From contig NZ_MUNX01000104.1 of NCBI RefSeq assembly GCF_002001005.1, positions 1 to 64,000 of the forward strand: a stretch of 64,000 nt of DNA. Direction: 5' to 3'. The position numbers and the translations under genes are program-made. Positions 62,649-64,000 of the stretch are shown here, piece after piece. The stretch comes from Flavobacterium sp. A45. Lineage in GTDB: Bacteria; Bacteroidota; Bacteroidia; Flavobacteriales; Flavobacteriaceae. Numbering within the stretch: position 1 is the stretch's first letter; every line of letters starts with the position of its first letter. The notes below the pieces were generated by a model. The model did not search any database, was not told where the DNA came from, and saw only the letters and a program-made list of their open reading frames with translations.

Positions 62649-64000
62649 TTAGCGTTTCATGCTAAAATGAGATTTGAAGACTTGGGCAACTCCATTTTGG
62701 GTATAAAAAACCTGAAACCAATAATCGGTGGAAGGAAGTGGATTGCCATTGTAATTGCCGTCCCAGCCAGGCTCGGAAGGTTTGAGTTCTTTTAGGAATT
62801 TGCCATAGCGGTCGAAGATATTTATAACGGCATCGGGCTGAAATGAGAGATCGGGTATGTTCCAAGTGTCATTGAAACCATCGTTGTTTGGGGTAAAAAA
62901 TTTAGGATATTTAAGCACATTGGCGATTAAAACCCGGTTGTCACAATTTCCTTTGGTATCTTTTACGGTAATAATATGTTGTCCCGAAGTGACATTGGAA
63001 AATACATTGCTGGTTTGAAAATTTCCATCATCCATTTGATATTCATAGATCCCAAAACCATTAGTTAAGGTAACTATAATATCGATATTGTCTTCGAAAG
63101 CATTGGTCACGGTCACGGTTGCAATTGCTGGACTGGATTTTTCAACGGTAACTGTAGCTGGATTGTAACCACAATCGTTACCAATATTAGTTGTGTTTTT
63201 GGTACTTACTACCGTATAGATTCCTTCTTGAATTGCAGTATAATTGGCACCTGTGCTTATTTTATTTCCGTTCAAAAACCAATCTATTGTATAGTTGGTT
63301 GTATTAAGTCCTGGATTCAATTGAGCTGCATTGATTATTGCTCCTGTCTGGTAATCGACACAGATTACACCGCTTTTCAATGGCAAATCTTTCAAGGGAT
63401 AAATGGTAATGTTAAAATCATCTTGAGAAGCACAGCTGGAATTTTCCGGAGCTGGAGCATAAATGTACATCTTTTGGCTAGTTGTAATTTGCTGCCCTGC
63501 CAAATATAGCGTTCCTGTTGCATCCGATCCAGAATAATAATCCCCAATGGATAAGGGAGGCAATGTGTAACTTTGACAAATAGCGACATCCGCTGTGCTG
63601 ACCAATAGGGGAGCTGTAGAAATGGTAACCGAAAAGCTCTTTTCGCTTGAGCAGCTCAGTCGATTGCCAACAATGGCAAAGACGTAAATTGTCTGTGAAG
63701 TTCTCAATACTGTTCCCGTTGGAATTACTGGGCCTTTCCCTCTGGGTTGAGAATAATAATTTCCTTGATTTAATGGGGGTAGAGTGTAGCTGTCGCAAAC
63801 GCTTACATCGTCAAAATTACCTAAGTCAATTCCATTGACATTAACCTTAAAAAAAGATTCATTGCTGCATTTGGTAAAATCAGGCCACTCATTATAGATG
63901 TAAATAGTTTGTGTGGTTGTTATGACCGTTCCTTCGGCAAGTTGATTTCCCAAACCACTAGGCCCTCCTGTAGCGGTGTAATACCCGCCATTTTTTAATT
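62649..64000 (-). CDS. T9SS type-B sorted surface protein, 5' end outside window
   Basis: The reading frame stays open through the end of the window, so this is the C-terminal part (at least 450 residues) of a longer protein. It contains Ig-like repeats of about 85-95 residues, each with a CxSYTLPPL(N/S).G(N/D)YYS core and a (T)SQT/KIY(V/I)(F/Y) strand. The final domain (about the last 85 residues: FFTPNNDGFNDTWNIPDL ... VINIFDRYGKFLKEL ... GWDGNYNGNPLPSTDYWF) is the gliding-motility C-terminal (CHU_C) type-B signal for the type IX secretion system. It is probably a surface adhesin. Confidence 0.9.
   Translation of the reverse strand, partial: LKNGGYYTATGGPSGLGNQLAEGTVITTTQTIYIYNEWPDFTKCSNESFFKVNVNGIDLGNFDDVSVCDSYTLPPLNQGNYYSQPRGKGPVIPTGTVLRTSQTIYVFAIVGNRLSCSSEKSFSVTISTAPLLVSTADVAICQSYTLPPLSIGDYYSGSDATGTLYLAGQQITTSQKMYIYAPAPENSSCASQDDFNITIYPLKDLPLKSGVICVDYQTGAIINAAQLNPGLNTTNYTIDWFLNGNKISTGANYTAIQEGIYTVVSTKNTTNIGNDCGYNPATVTVEKSSPAIATVTVTNAFEDNIDIIVTLTNGFGIYEYQMDDGNFQTSNVFSNVTSGQHIITVKDTKGNCDNRVLIANVLKYPKFFTPNNDGFNDTWNIPDLSFQPDAVINIFDRYGKFLKELKPSEPGWDGNYNGNPLPSTDYWFQVFYTQNGVAQVFKSHFSMKR

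Noticed and set aside
1..64000. Mobile element, prophage, integrase, tRNA or rRNA gene
   Set aside because: No transposase, integrase, phage structural gene or cloverleaf/rRNA segment was recognised by eye. A tRNAscan and an IS search would settle this.

Overview
The window is AT-rich chromosomal DNA from a Flavobacterium-like member of the Bacteroidota. Evidence: promoters of the TTTG-N19/20-TANNTTTG type; a MurF-alanine racemase fusion; a five-helix b558-type succinate dehydrogenase; a mevalonate-pathway HMG-CoA synthase; thrombospondin-3/OmpA porins; and a type IX secretion type-B C-terminal domain. No tRNA, rRNA, transposase, integrase, prophage gene or CRISPR array was seen. Most of the window is ordinary core genome. 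The unusual material is in the intergenic DNA.

Layout. 0.1-5.8 kb: purN-rnhA, an ECF sigma/anti-sigma pair diverging from a DUF6249-like membrane protein, a PfkB kinase and purF. 5.85-6.6 kb: four tandem units, each with a fixed-distance upstream box, a TANNTTTG element, and a near-identical 75-76 nt two-hairpin segment ending in an intrinsic terminator. This is a probable small-RNA array. 6.7-17.4 kb: superoxide dismutase, AddA-type helicase-nuclease, kbl, an OmpA porin, AddB-type nuclease, and a lone ABC ATPase with a small membrane protein. 17.4-22.2 kb: hydrolases, an AIM24-like protein, a 12 x 21-bp tandem repeat and two proline-specific peptidases. 22.7-27.3 kb: the glyoxylate shunt (aceB-aceA) divergent from a RamB/ScfR-type regulator, with a perfect 14-bp palindrome between them. 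27.3-32.5 kb: mvaS and sdhCAB.

32.7-37.5 kb: a lipoprotein, then an accessory cluster (cupin, RidA lipoprotein, two alpha/beta hydrolases, AraC regulator). The two hydrolase genes carry duplicated promoters in which only the putative control elements are conserved. 37.8-47.8 kb: nitrilase, Ig-like lipoprotein, queD-lpxH-GNAT, and a reverse-strand operon (hypothetical-rsmI-HopJ-recJ-MFS). 48.1-52.9 kb: tdk, murF-alr, mscL, asd. 53-56 kb: a small His/Cys-rich protein and a TonB receptor. 56-64 kb: mtgA with an FAD oxidoreductase, secreted S9 and C1 peptidases, and the 3' part of a large T9SS adhesin-like gene that runs off the window.

Four dispersed copies (A at 7.5, C at 22.4, B at 40.3, D at 53.4 kb) of a hairpin element with conserved arms and a variable apical stem lie between unrelated genes. 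The best candidates for something new are the four-unit RNA array, this hairpin family, the divergent ECF promoter pair and the duplicated hydrolase promoters.
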